Of a stretch of 64,000 nucleotides of DNA, positions 8,995 through 16,160 are shown piece by piece. Position 1 is the first letter of the stretch. Every line of letters begins with the position of its first letter. Origin of the DNA: Streptomyces aureocirculatus (lineage in GTDB: Bacteria > Actinomycetota > Actinomycetes > Streptomycetales > Streptomycetaceae). Under the pieces are notes generated by a model that was not told the origin of the DNA, searched no databases, and worked only from the letters and a program-made list of their open reading frames with translations. The DNA lies in the NCBI RefSeq assembly GCF_000720475.1, contig NZ_JOAP01000011.1:62001-126000 (forward strand), read 5' to 3'. The translations under genes and the position numbers were made by a program.

Positions 8995-9780
8995 GTGCCC
9001 GCCGCTGATCAGCTTCCGTCCGCCTCCGATTCCGCCGCCCCTGACGGTGCTCTGCTCGTCGACGGGCAGAGGCTTTCGGTGGACGGGCGGGAGTATCAGG
9101 TGGTGGTGAGCGCTCGGCGTAAGCGTCTGGGCCTCACGGTCGAGCGGGACGGCTCCTTGCTCCTGCGGGTCCCGGTGGGGTGCGAGACGGCGCGGGCGGA
9201 GGGCTTTGTGCGGCAGAGCCGCCGCTGGATCGAGGCCAAGCTGGGGATCCAGGCAGAGCATCGCCCCGCACATCCGGTTCGTGTCTTCAGGGACGGCGAG
9301 GTCTTCCGCTACCTGGGGCGTGAGTACCGGCTCCTCGTGGTGGACGAGGGCGGTGACCCGGTGCGGCTCGCCGCCGGGCGGCTGAGGCTCGACAAGAGAG
9401 CCGCCACGGACCCTCGGCGTGCCCGGCGCGAGATCGTCGCGTGGTACCGGAAGTCCGGGCTGCGCTGGTCACAGCGGCGTCTTCAGCCGTGGGCGGCACG
9501 TATGGAGGTGCCTGAGCCTGGCGTCACCGTCCGGGACGTCGGGAACCGTTGGGGCACGTATCGGCCCGGTGATCAAGGTGCCGGGCAGATGGCCCTTCAC
9601 TGGGCGATCTTTCAGCTACCCGCCCATCTCGTCGATTACGTGATCGCGCACGAGCTGGCTCACATCCGGGTCTCCGGTCACGGACCGGAGTACTGGACCC
9701 TCCTCAGGCGAGCCATCCCTGAGTGCGAGGCGCGGAAGGAAGAGTTGGACGACTTGGGGCGGCGACTCTGGCTCGGGTAG
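8995..9780 (+). CDS. YgjP-like (DUF45/WLM) metallopeptidase-domain protein
   Basis: 261 residues from a GTG 5 bases after the hsdR stop, so co-transcribed with it. The zinc motif is HELAH at 219-223 with a third His at 229 (SGHGPEYW), preceded by NRWGTY-like and PAHLVDYVIAHE segments typical of the YgjP/DUF45 family. The N-terminal half carries the conserved R-x-K-R-L-x-L-x-V strand (SARRKRLGLTVERDG). Members of this family are very often encoded next to type I hsdR genes, but the role there is not established; some family members are reported as UTP pyrophosphatases. No signal peptide is seen, so it should be cytosolic. Confidence 0.88.
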   Translation: MPAADQLPSASDSAAPDGALLVDGQRLSVDGREYQVVVSARRKRLGLTVERDGSLLLRVPVGCETARAEGFVRQSRRWIEAKLGIQAEHRPAHPVRVFRDGEVFRYLGREYRLLVVDEGGDPVRLAAGRLRLDKRAATDPRRARREIVAWYRKSGLRWSQRRLQPWAARMEVPEPGVTVRDVGNRWGTYRPGDQGAGQMALHWAIFQLPAHLVDYVIAHELAHIRVSGHGPEYWTLLRRAIPECEARKEELDDLGRRLWLG

Positions 9781-9838
9781 CCGAATCCGTAGAGCCGGAG
9801 CCGGGACGGGGGCAGACGTCCGGGCTCCGCCCACGCCC

Positions 9839-10915
9839 TCACGCCACCCGGGCAGCCCCCGCGAACGGCATCTGGCTGATGGGGTCGAGCCGCACCGGGG
9901 CGCTCGGGTTCGGGGCGTGGATCATTTTGCCGTTGCCTACGTAGAGGCCGACGTGGCTGATGCCCGGGTAGAAGAAGACCAGGTCGCCCGGTTGGAGCTC
10001 GGTGCGGGAGACGCGTCGGCCCGTGTCGATCTGGGCGTAGGTCGTGCGCGGCAGAGAGACCCCCGCGGCGCGGTACGCGGCCTGGGTGAGGCCGGAGCAG
10101 TCGAAGGCGTTGGGTCCTGTGGCGCCCCACACGTAGGGGCTGCCCAGGGCGTTGTAGGCGTACGAGACGGCCGCCCCGGCGCGGGAGTCGGGCGCCTTGA
10201 TGCCGCCGGGCGCGGTGCCGCGCGCGGCCGCGCGTGACGCCCTGGCGGCTTCCGCGGCCGCTCCCCGCGAGCCGGTGCGGTCACCGCCGGTCACGCGGGC
10301 GCGCTCCTCCTCGGTCAGCCGGGCGAGCAGCCGCCTGGCCTCGCCCAGCTTTCCGGTCACCGTCTTCTTGTGCTTCCGCAGGTCCGCCTGACGGGACTTG
10401 AGGTCCGTGAGGGTGTCGTCGGCCTCGGTGCGGAGCTGGTCGAGGGAGCGGATCTGACGCCGTACGCCGGCGATCTCGGCGGCCTGGCGGTGGCCGACGC
10501 GGTCGGCGCGGGTGGCACGGTCTAGGTAGGTGTCGGGGTCGGAGGAGAGCACGAACTGCATGGACGGGTCGATGGCACCCTTGCGGTACTGGGCGGCGGC
10601 CAGTGAACCCAGGTCCTGGCGTGCGGTGTTGAGCCGGTCCGTCTTACGGGCCGCCTCGTCGCGGAGGTCGCCGAGGGCCGTTTCGGCGCGGTCGGCCTTC
10701 TCCTTGGCGCCGTTGTACTTCTCGGTGGCGACCTCGGCCTCGCGGTAGAGCTCGTCGACCTTGGCCTTCACCTCACCGGGGGTGAGCCGCGGGTCCGCGT
10801 GTCCGGTGCCTTCGAAGGCGGTCGCGGTGGCTGCCGACGCGAGGGCGAGGGTCGCGGCCGTACGGGCCGTATTGCCGCTGAGCGAGCGCCGTTTGGGCTT
10901 GCGGTGCGCTGCCAC
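9839..10915 (-). CDS. secreted NlpC/P60 peptidoglycan endopeptidase
   Basis: 358 residues from the GTG at 10915, chosen because GGAG lies 5 bases upstream and the product then begins with a basic, signal-peptide-like stretch (AHRKPKRR ... ATLALASAATATAF). Residues about 40-200 form a coiled coil rich in Lys/Glu/Asp. The C-terminal NlpC/P60 domain (from about 245) has the catalytic Cys in FDCSGLTQAAY and His in ISHVGLYVG, with KMIHAP near the end. It should cleave D-Glu-meso-DAP links in the stem peptide, like RipA. It is a paralogue of the gene at 11746-13017, with the same domain order. Two GC-rich hairpins precede it. Confidence 0.93.
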   Translation of the reverse strand: MAAHRKPKRRSLSGNTARTAATLALASAATATAFEGTGHADPRLTPGEVKAKVDELYREAEVATEKYNGAKEKADRAETALGDLRDEAARKTDRLNTARQDLGSLAAAQYRKGAIDPSMQFVLSSDPDTYLDRATRADRVGHRQAAEIAGVRRQIRSLDQLRTEADDTLTDLKSRQADLRKHKKTVTGKLGEARRLLARLTEEERARVTGGDRTGSRGAAAEAARASRAAARGTAPGGIKAPDSRAGAAVSYAYNALGSPYVWGATGPNAFDCSGLTQAAYRAAGVSLPRTTYAQIDTGRRVSRTELQPGDLVFFYPGISHVGLYVGNGKMIHAPNPSAPVRLDPISQMPFAGAARVA

Positions 10916-11378
10916 GGAGGCTCCACGTCCTTCCTTGCGGGGCGGGGCCCTCGTGGGCCGGGCCCGCCCTTGATGGCCGGGGTCCGGTACCGGTCCGGCG
11001 ACGTCCGCACAGGGGAGACGGGACGCCGCCGGACTTTCTCGGCGGAGGTGGCCGGCTGCCGTCCCTGGTCCGGACGACGGTGGGGAGCCGGTCACCTGGC
11101 AGAGGACGCTAAACTCACCGTCACCCCTTCGTGACCCGTTGTGCGCTAACGGCGGATGTGGCGCAAGGGCTGAACGGATACGAGCGTTCCGTCCCGTCTT
11201 CGCCGACGGGTTCACGACGTGCGTGACCGATGTGGTGCATGTGGCCCGCTTGTCCGGTGGGAGTGATAACGCCCTAGGGGCGGCGAGTTACCCGGGGTGC
11301 CCGCGGTGCCGTGACTCGCGCGGCCGGAGCCGTGCCCCGTGCGGCCGGATCCGCGGGCCGGGAATTAGGCTCCGCCCC
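10916..11378. promoter_or_regulatory. divergent intergenic region with hairpin leader of the NlpC/P60 gene
   Basis: On the minus-strand transcript a 13-bp stem with one G-U pair occupies 10994-11033 (arms 10994-11006 and 11021-11033, 14-base loop). A second GC-rich stem lies at about 10939-10970, just before the Shine-Dalgarno region. I could not find the ydaO-yuaA signature seen at the paralogue. Streptomyces NlpC/P60 genes are reported to carry a separate leader motif (the NLPC-P60 RNA motif), which could be what this is; I cannot confirm it. On the plus strand TAGGCT (about 11366-11371) stands 7 bases before the ATG at 11379, which suggests a leaderless transcript for the membrane protein. 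Confidence 0.45.
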
Positions 11379-11732
11379 ATGGACGTACTCATCCATCTCT
11401 TCGTCGGCCTGCACATCATCGGCATCGCTTCACTCCTGGGCGGCTTCTTGACCCAGATGAAAGCGATGGGTGAGGGTACGGCCCGGTTCAGCCCCGCGAT
11501 GCTGCACGGCGCATTGACCATGTTGATCACTGGCGTCGTTCTCGTCGGTCTGAATCAAGCCGACGACAACACGATCAATAACGTCAAGATCGGCGTCAAA
11601 CTGGCACTGTTGATCGTGATTCTCGGCCTTGTGTACGTGAAGCGTGACGAGGGGAAGGTGGACAAGGCCGTGTTCGCCACCGTCGGCGCATTGACGGTGG
11701 CGAACATCTTCATCGCCGTCCTGTGGACGTAG
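11379..11732 (+). CDS. small integral membrane protein, function unknown
   Basis: 117 residues with four predicted membrane spans (about residues 3-24, 41-62, 73-90 and 96-116: HLFVGLHIIGIASLLGGFL, MLHGALTMLITGVVLVGL, GVKLALLIVILGLVYV, VGALTVANIFIAVLW). The ATG at 11379 is preceded by TAGGCT at a spacing typical of a leaderless Streptomyces mRNA. It sits alone between two NlpC/P60 genes and ends 13 bases before the convergent one. It is conserved in this position in Streptomyces as far as I recall. No enzymatic motif is visible. Confidence 0.8.
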   Translation: MDVLIHLFVGLHIIGIASLLGGFLTQMKAMGEGTARFSPAMLHGALTMLITGVVLVGLNQADDNTINNVKIGVKLALLIVILGLVYVKRDEGKVDKAVFATVGALTVANIFIAVLWT

Positions 11733-11745
11733 ACGTAGGGGAGCT

Positions 11746-13017
11746 CTACGCCGGACGCACCACGCTGTGGATCGGCATGTAGTAGATCGACTCGACCCGG
11801 ACGTTCGCGCCGGGCTTGGGGGCGTGGATCATCTTGCCGTCGCCCATGTAGATGCCGACGTGGCTGATGTCGTCGTAGAAGAAGACGAGATCACCCCGCT
11901 CGGCGTTCGCCGTCGAGACGGTCGTGCCCGTCTTCACCTGGTCCCAGGTGGTGCGCGGCAGGGAGATGCCCGCGGTCTTCCAGGCGGCCTGGGTGAGGCC
12001 GGAGCAGTCGAAGGAGTCGGGGCCTGTGGCGCCCCACACGTAGGGCTTGCCCATCTGCTTCTCGGCGAAGCCGATCACCTTCTCGGCCTTCGCCGCGTAG
12101 CTGCCGCCGGCGCTCCCCGAGCCCGAACCGGAGCCCGAGCCCGAACCGGAGCCCGCCCCCGAGCCCCCACCTGAGCCGGTGCCCGGGTCGGAGCCGGAGC
12201 CCGAACCCGCGCCGGACCCCTGGTCCTGGTCCCGCTCCTGCCCCTGCTCATGTTCCCGCTCGCGCCGCTCCGCGGCCTCCTCCGCCTTCCGCTTCCGCTC
12301 CGCCTCCGCCTGCTTGCGCGCGACCTCGGCCGCCTTGCGGTTGGCGGCCTCCTTCTTCCGCTTCTCGATCGCGGCAAGCCGCGCCTTCTCCTCGGCGGTC
12401 AGCTTCGACAGGAGCGAGCGCGCCGCGGTGAGCTTGGTCTGGACGGTCTGCTTGCTCGTCCTGAGGTCGTCGCGCGAGTCCTGCAGCGTCCGCAGGCTCC
12501 TGGCGGCCTTCGCGCGCTGCTTGGTCGCCGCGACCTGCTGCGTCTGGTAGTCGTCGACCGCCTTCTTCTGGCGGCTGGTGAGCCGGTCCGCGAGGTGGTT
12601 CTGGTCGAAGAAGCCCTTCGGGTCGTCGGCGAGCAGCATCGTGGCGGTCTCGGAGACGGCTCCGGTCCGGTACTGCGCGGCGGCGAAGGAGCCGAGTTCC
12701 TGGCGGGCCTCGTTCAGGCGGTCCGTGCGCCTGGCCACGTCGTCCAGGAGACGGTCGGCCTTTTTGCGCTGTTTGTCGGTGTTTTCCTTGGCGGAATTGT
12801 ACTTCTGTGTGGCCACCCCGGCCTGGTGGTAGAGGTCGTCGACCTTCTTCTGTACCTCTTCGAGGCTCGGCTTGCCGGGCTCGGTGGGGGCGGACGGCGC
12901 GGCGTGCGCGCTCTGCGAGAGCAGGGCCACCGACGTCAGGGCGGCCGTGGTGATGCCGAGTGCGGGGGTCGTGCGGACGCGGGCCGGTCGGCTGCGCGGC
13001 TTGCGGTGCGACGCCAA
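11746..13017 (-). CDS. secreted NlpC/P60 endopeptidase under c-di-AMP riboswitch
   Basis: 423 residues from the TTG at 13017, chosen because AAGGAG lies about 9 bases upstream and the product then starts with a basic N-terminus and signal peptide (HRKPRSRPARVRTT ... LTSVALLSQSAHAAPS). A long coiled coil follows, then a Lys/Glu/Arg-rich stretch and a Gly-Ser linker (GSGSGSGSG type, about residues 270-310). The NlpC/P60 domain has Cys in FDCSGLTQAAW and His in ISHVGIYMGDG. It is RipA-like in layout and should trim peptidoglycan stem peptides during growth or germination. The leader riboswitch links expression to c-di-AMP, which in Streptomyces controls cell-wall hydrolases. Confidence 0.93.
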   Translation of the reverse strand: MASHRKPRSRPARVRTTPALGITTAALTSVALLSQSAHAAPSAPTEPGKPSLEEVQKKVDDLYHQAGVATQKYNSAKENTDKQRKKADRLLDDVARRTDRLNEARQELGSFAAAQYRTGAVSETATMLLADDPKGFFDQNHLADRLTSRQKKAVDDYQTQQVAATKQRAKAARSLRTLQDSRDDLRTSKQTVQTKLTAARSLLSKLTAEEKARLAAIEKRKKEAANRKAAEVARKQAEAERKRKAEEAAERREREHEQGQERDQDQGSGAGSGSGSDPGTGSGGGSGAGSGSGSGSGSGSGSAGGSYAAKAEKVIGFAEKQMGKPYVWGATGPDSFDCSGLTQAAWKTAGISLPRTTWDQVKTGTTVSTANAERGDLVFFYDDISHVGIYMGDGKMIHAPKPGANVRVESIYYMPIHSVVRPA

Positions 13018-13035
13018 GACTGGCGACTCCTTCCG

Positions 13036-13180
13036 TGGACCGCCTACCGGGTTAGCTGTCGGGTTCGGGCGGATGATCCGGAAGGCTGCCCTACGGTTCC
13101 GTACTGGGTACGGGGCCGATTCACCCCAGAGATCGTGGTGGGTCCCCGGCTCCGAACGCGTCGGACTCGGCGGAGGCCGC
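13036..13180 (-). promoter_or_regulatory. ydaO-yuaA (c-di-AMP) riboswitch
   Basis: On the minus-strand transcript I see the hallmark blocks of this class in order: GAGCCGGGGACCC, then CTGGGGTGAATCGG, then CCGAACCCGACAGCTAACC and GTAGGCGG. The CCGCC near 13176 can pair with the final GGCGG near 13040 to close the structure. A -10-like TAGCGT lies at 13229-13234, giving a leader of about 200 bases, and the Shine-Dalgarno sequence follows the aptamer directly. The class binds c-di-AMP and usually turns off hydrolase and osmolyte genes when c-di-AMP is high. Boundaries are approximate. Confidence 0.88.
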
Positions 13181-13395
13181 GCGTGCCCGGCGGGGTTCGC
13201 CGGTGGGGGGACGTGCGGCCCGCGCAGCACGCTAGCCAACCGGTGTGGCGCGAGGGAAGGTTGATGTTCGATATGCCCGATACATTTTCGTGTCTTGACG
13301 AGGCGTGCCCGTGGCTTCACGAGGCGTGTCCGCGACGTCGCGAGGTGCGTACGGAGTGGCCGGATCAAGGACGGCCTCGCGGAACCCGGCGCGGG

Positions 13396-13418
13396 TTGTC
13401 AGTGGGGCCGCCTAGACT
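13396..13418 (+). promoter_or_regulatory. RecA-independent DNA-damage promoter (PafBC-type) of pcrA
   Basis: TTGTCAGTG (13396-13404), eight bases, then TAGACT (13413-13418): a complete match to the tTGTCRgtg-N8-TAnnnT motif described for the LexA/RecA-independent DNA-damage response of mycobacteria and attributed to PafBC. The predicted start is about 13425, immediately before the GGGAGG and ATG of pcrA at 13428, so the transcript is leaderless or nearly so. The placement in front of a repair helicase fits the regulon. Confidence 0.75.
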
Positions 13419-13427
13419 CGGGAGGCG

Positions 13428-15986
13428 ATGAGCAGCCTCTTTGACGACAGCTTCCTGGCGGACCTCAAGCCCTCGCAGGGCCACGAGGAGGAACCCCCGC
13501 CGCCGCCCGAGGACAGTGCCCCGGAGCCCATTCCGGACGACCTGTTCCACGGGAGGTTCGACGCGCCCGCACCCCGGGACGCGTACTACAGGGACGGCGC
13601 GCACCGCCCCGCGATCGACCCTGCGGCGCTGCTCGACGGCCTGAACGAGAACCAGCGCGCGGCCGTCGTGCACGCCGGAGCACCCCTGCTCATCGTCGCC
13701 GGCGCCGGCTCCGGCAAGACGCGCGTGCTCACGCACCGCATCGCGTACCTCCTCGCGGAGCGCGGTGCCCACCCGGGCCAGATCCTCGCGATCACGTTCA
13801 CGAACAAGGCCGCCGGCGAGATGAGGGAGCGCGTCGAGCAGCTCGTCGGCCCGCGCGCGGGCGCCATGTGGGTGTCGACGTTCCACAGCGCGTGCGTGCG
13901 CATCCTCCGCCGCGAGTACAAGAAGCTGGGCTTCACGTCCTCGTTCTCGATCTACGACGCCGCGGACTCCAAGCGCCTCATGGCCCTGGTCTGCCGCGAC
14001 CTGGACCTGGACCCGAAGAAGTTCCCGCCGAAGTCCTTCAGCGCCAAGATCTCGAACCTGAAGAACGAGCTGATCGACGAGGAGGACTTCGCCGCCCAGG
14101 CCGCCGACGGCTTCGAGAAGACCCTCGCCCAGGCGTACGCGATGTACCAGTCGCGGCTGCGCGAGGCCAACGCCCTCGACTTCGACGACCTGATCATGAC
14201 CACGGTGAATCTGCTGCGCGCCTTCCCGGACGTCGCCGAGCACTACCGCCGCCGCTTCCGCCACGTGATGGTCGACGAGTACCAGGACACCAACCACGCG
14301 CAGTACGCCCTCGTACGCGAGCTGGTCGGTCCCTCCGGAGAGGGCGACGAGCCGGGCGAGCTGTGCGTCGTCGGTGACGCCGACCAGTCCATCTACGCCT
14401 TCCGCGGCGCCACCATCCGCAACATCCTCCAGTTCGAGGAGGACTACCCGAACGCGACCACCATCCTCCTGGAGCAGAACTACCGCTCCACCCAGACGAT
14501 CCTGACCGCCGCCAACGCGGTCATCGAGCGCAACGAGAGCCGCCGCCCCAAGAACCTGTGGACCAACGCGGGCGCGGGCGCGCGCATCACCGGGTACGTC
14601 GCCGACACCGAGCACGACGAGGCCCAGTTCGTCGCCGACGAGATCGACCGCCTGACCGACGCCGGTGACGCCAAGGCCGGCGACGTGGCGATCTTCTACC
14701 GCACGAACGCCCAGTCCCGTGTCTTCGAAGAGATCTTCATCCGCGTCGGCCTGCCCTACAAGGTCGTCGGCGGAGTCCGCTTCTACGAGCGCAAGGAAGT
14801 CCGCGACGTCCTCGCGTATCTGCGGGTCCTCGCCAACCCCGAGGACTCCGTCCCGCTGCGCCGCATCCTGAACGTGCCCAAGCGCGGCATCGGGGACCGC
14901 GCCGAAGCGATGATCGACGCGCTCGCGCAGCGCGAGAAGATCTCCTTCCCGCAGGCACTGCGCCGCGTCGACGAGGCGTACGGCATGGCGGCCCGCTCGG
15001 CGAACGCCGTGAAGCGCTTCAACACGCTCATGGAGGAGCTGCGCACGATCGTCGAGTCCGGCGCGGGCCCCGCCGTCGTCCTGGAGGCCGTGCTCGAGCG
15101 GACCGGGTACCTCGCGGAGCTGCAGTCCTCCACCGACCCGCAGGACGAGACGCGCATCGAGAACCTCCAGGAGCTGGCCGCCGTGGCCCTGGAGTTCGAG
15201 CAGGACCGCGGCACGGCCGCCGGTGCCGCCCCCGCCGCCGACACCGCCTCCGAAGCCGCTCCCGCTGCGGAGGCCGCACCCGGTGCCGCCCCCGACGCCA
15301 CTCCCGCGGACGACGCGGCACCGGCTCCCACAGGCACCCTCTCGGACTTCCTGGAGCAGGTCGCGCTCGTCGCGGACTCCGACCAGATCCCCGACGAGGA
15401 GGACGACGGTTCCGGCGTCATCACGCTCATGACGCTGCACACCGCCAAGGGCCTGGAGTTCCCCGTCGTGTTCCTGACCGGCATGGAGGACGGCGTCTTC
15501 CCGCACATGCGCGCCCTCGGGCAGGTCAAGGAGCTGGAGGAGGAGCGGCGCCTGGCCTATGTGGGGATCACGCGCGCGCGGGAGCGGCTGTATCTGACCC
15601 GGTCCTCCATGCGCAGCGCCTGGGGCCAGCCCTCGTACAACCCGCCGTCGCGCTTCCTGGAGGAGATCCCGGAGGCCCATCTGGACTGGAAGCGGACCGG
15701 CTCCGTCGGCGCGCCCGCCTCGTCGGGTCCCGCGGGCGGGGTGGCCGCCGCGCTGTCGTCGTCGCGCTCGCGCGCGGGCGGCGCACAGGGCTTCGCCACC
15801 CGCAGGGCCACGGAGAAGCCGGTGGTCGCGCTCGCGGTCGGCGACCGTGTGACGCACGACCAGTTCGGCCTCGGCACGGTGGTCGGCGTGAAGGGCACGG
15901 GGGCGAACGCCGAGGCGACGGTGGACTTCGGCGAGGAGAAGCCGAAGCGGCTGCTGCTGAGGTACGCGCCGGTGGAAAAGCTGTAG
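13428..15986 (+). CDS. pcrA: DNA helicase PcrA/UvrD (SF1A)
   Basis: 852 residues. Motif Q region LNENQRAAVVHA, Walker A GAGSGKT (92-98), motif II DEYQDTNHAQYAL, motif III GDADQSIYAFRGA, QNYRS, motif V GLEFPVVFL and motif VI YVGITRARERLYL are all present in order. The C-terminal domain GDRVTHDQFGLGTVVGV is the Tudor-like RNA-polymerase-binding module of PcrA/UvrD. It unwinds DNA 3' to 5' in nucleotide excision and replication-fork repair. Two lineage features stand out: an acidic/Pro-rich N-terminal extension of about 65 residues and an Ala/Pro-rich insert near residues 595-635 in domain 2B/1B boundary. The gene stands alone, behind a damage-type promoter and before a clear terminator. Confidence 0.96.
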   Translation: MSSLFDDSFLADLKPSQGHEEEPPPPPEDSAPEPIPDDLFHGRFDAPAPRDAYYRDGAHRPAIDPAALLDGLNENQRAAVVHAGAPLLIVAGAGSGKTRVLTHRIAYLLAERGAHPGQILAITFTNKAAGEMRERVEQLVGPRAGAMWVSTFHSACVRILRREYKKLGFTSSFSIYDAADSKRLMALVCRDLDLDPKKFPPKSFSAKISNLKNELIDEEDFAAQAADGFEKTLAQAYAMYQSRLREANALDFDDLIMTTVNLLRAFPDVAEHYRRRFRHVMVDEYQDTNHAQYALVRELVGPSGEGDEPGELCVVGDADQSIYAFRGATIRNILQFEEDYPNATTILLEQNYRSTQTILTAANAVIERNESRRPKNLWTNAGAGARITGYVADTEHDEAQFVADEIDRLTDAGDAKAGDVAIFYRTNAQSRVFEEIFIRVGLPYKVVGGVRFYERKEVRDVLAYLRVLANPEDSVPLRRILNVPKRGIGDRAEAMIDALAQREKISFPQALRRVDEAYGMAARSANAVKRFNTLMEELRTIVESGAGPAVVLEAVLERTGYLAELQSSTDPQDETRIENLQELAAVALEFEQDRGTAAGAAPAADTASEAAPAAEAAPGAAPDATPADDAAPAPTGTLSDFLEQVALVADSDQIPDEEDDGSGVITLMTLHTAKGLEFPVVFLTGMEDGVFPHMRALGQVKELEEERRLAYVGITRARERLYLTRSSMRSAWGQPSYNPPSRFLEEIPEAHLDWKRTGSVGAPASSGPAGGVAAALSSSRSRAGGAQGFATRRATEKPVVALAVGDRVTHDQFGLGTVVGVKGTGANAEATVDFGEEKPKRLLLRYAPVEKL

Positions 15987-16020
15987 CACTCACCCCGGGG
16001 CACGGGGGACACTCGGCAGG

Positions 16021-16051
16021 TGCAACTCCAGCGACGGGGGCTGGAGTTGCA
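16021..16051 (+). terminator. terminator of pcrA
   Basis: A perfect 12-bp stem, TGCAACTCCAGC (16021-16032) and its complement (16040-16051), with a 7-base loop and a partly T-rich tail (ATCTTTC). It lies 35 bases after the pcrA stop. Downstream, 16090-16165 repeats GGGAGCTGTGC or close variants three times before the convergent M23 gene ends. Confidence 0.8.
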
Positions 16052-16160
16052 TCTTTCGGGGTCGCCGGTGCGGCTCGGCGGCGGGCTGCGCCTACGCGGC
16101 GATCGGAGCTGTGCCCACCCGGCGCTGGGAGCTGTGCGCGCGCTGCGGTGGGAGCTGTGC

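Noticed and set aside
12770..12792. Further damage-promoter motif (TTGTCGGTG) inside the NlpC gene
   Set aside because: It has no TAnnnT eight bases on and lies within a coding region on the other strand.
13365..15989. 874-codon minus-strand frame opposite pcrA
   Set aside because: Shadow of pcrA, whose helicase motifs are complete; no start signal or domain in the antisense product.
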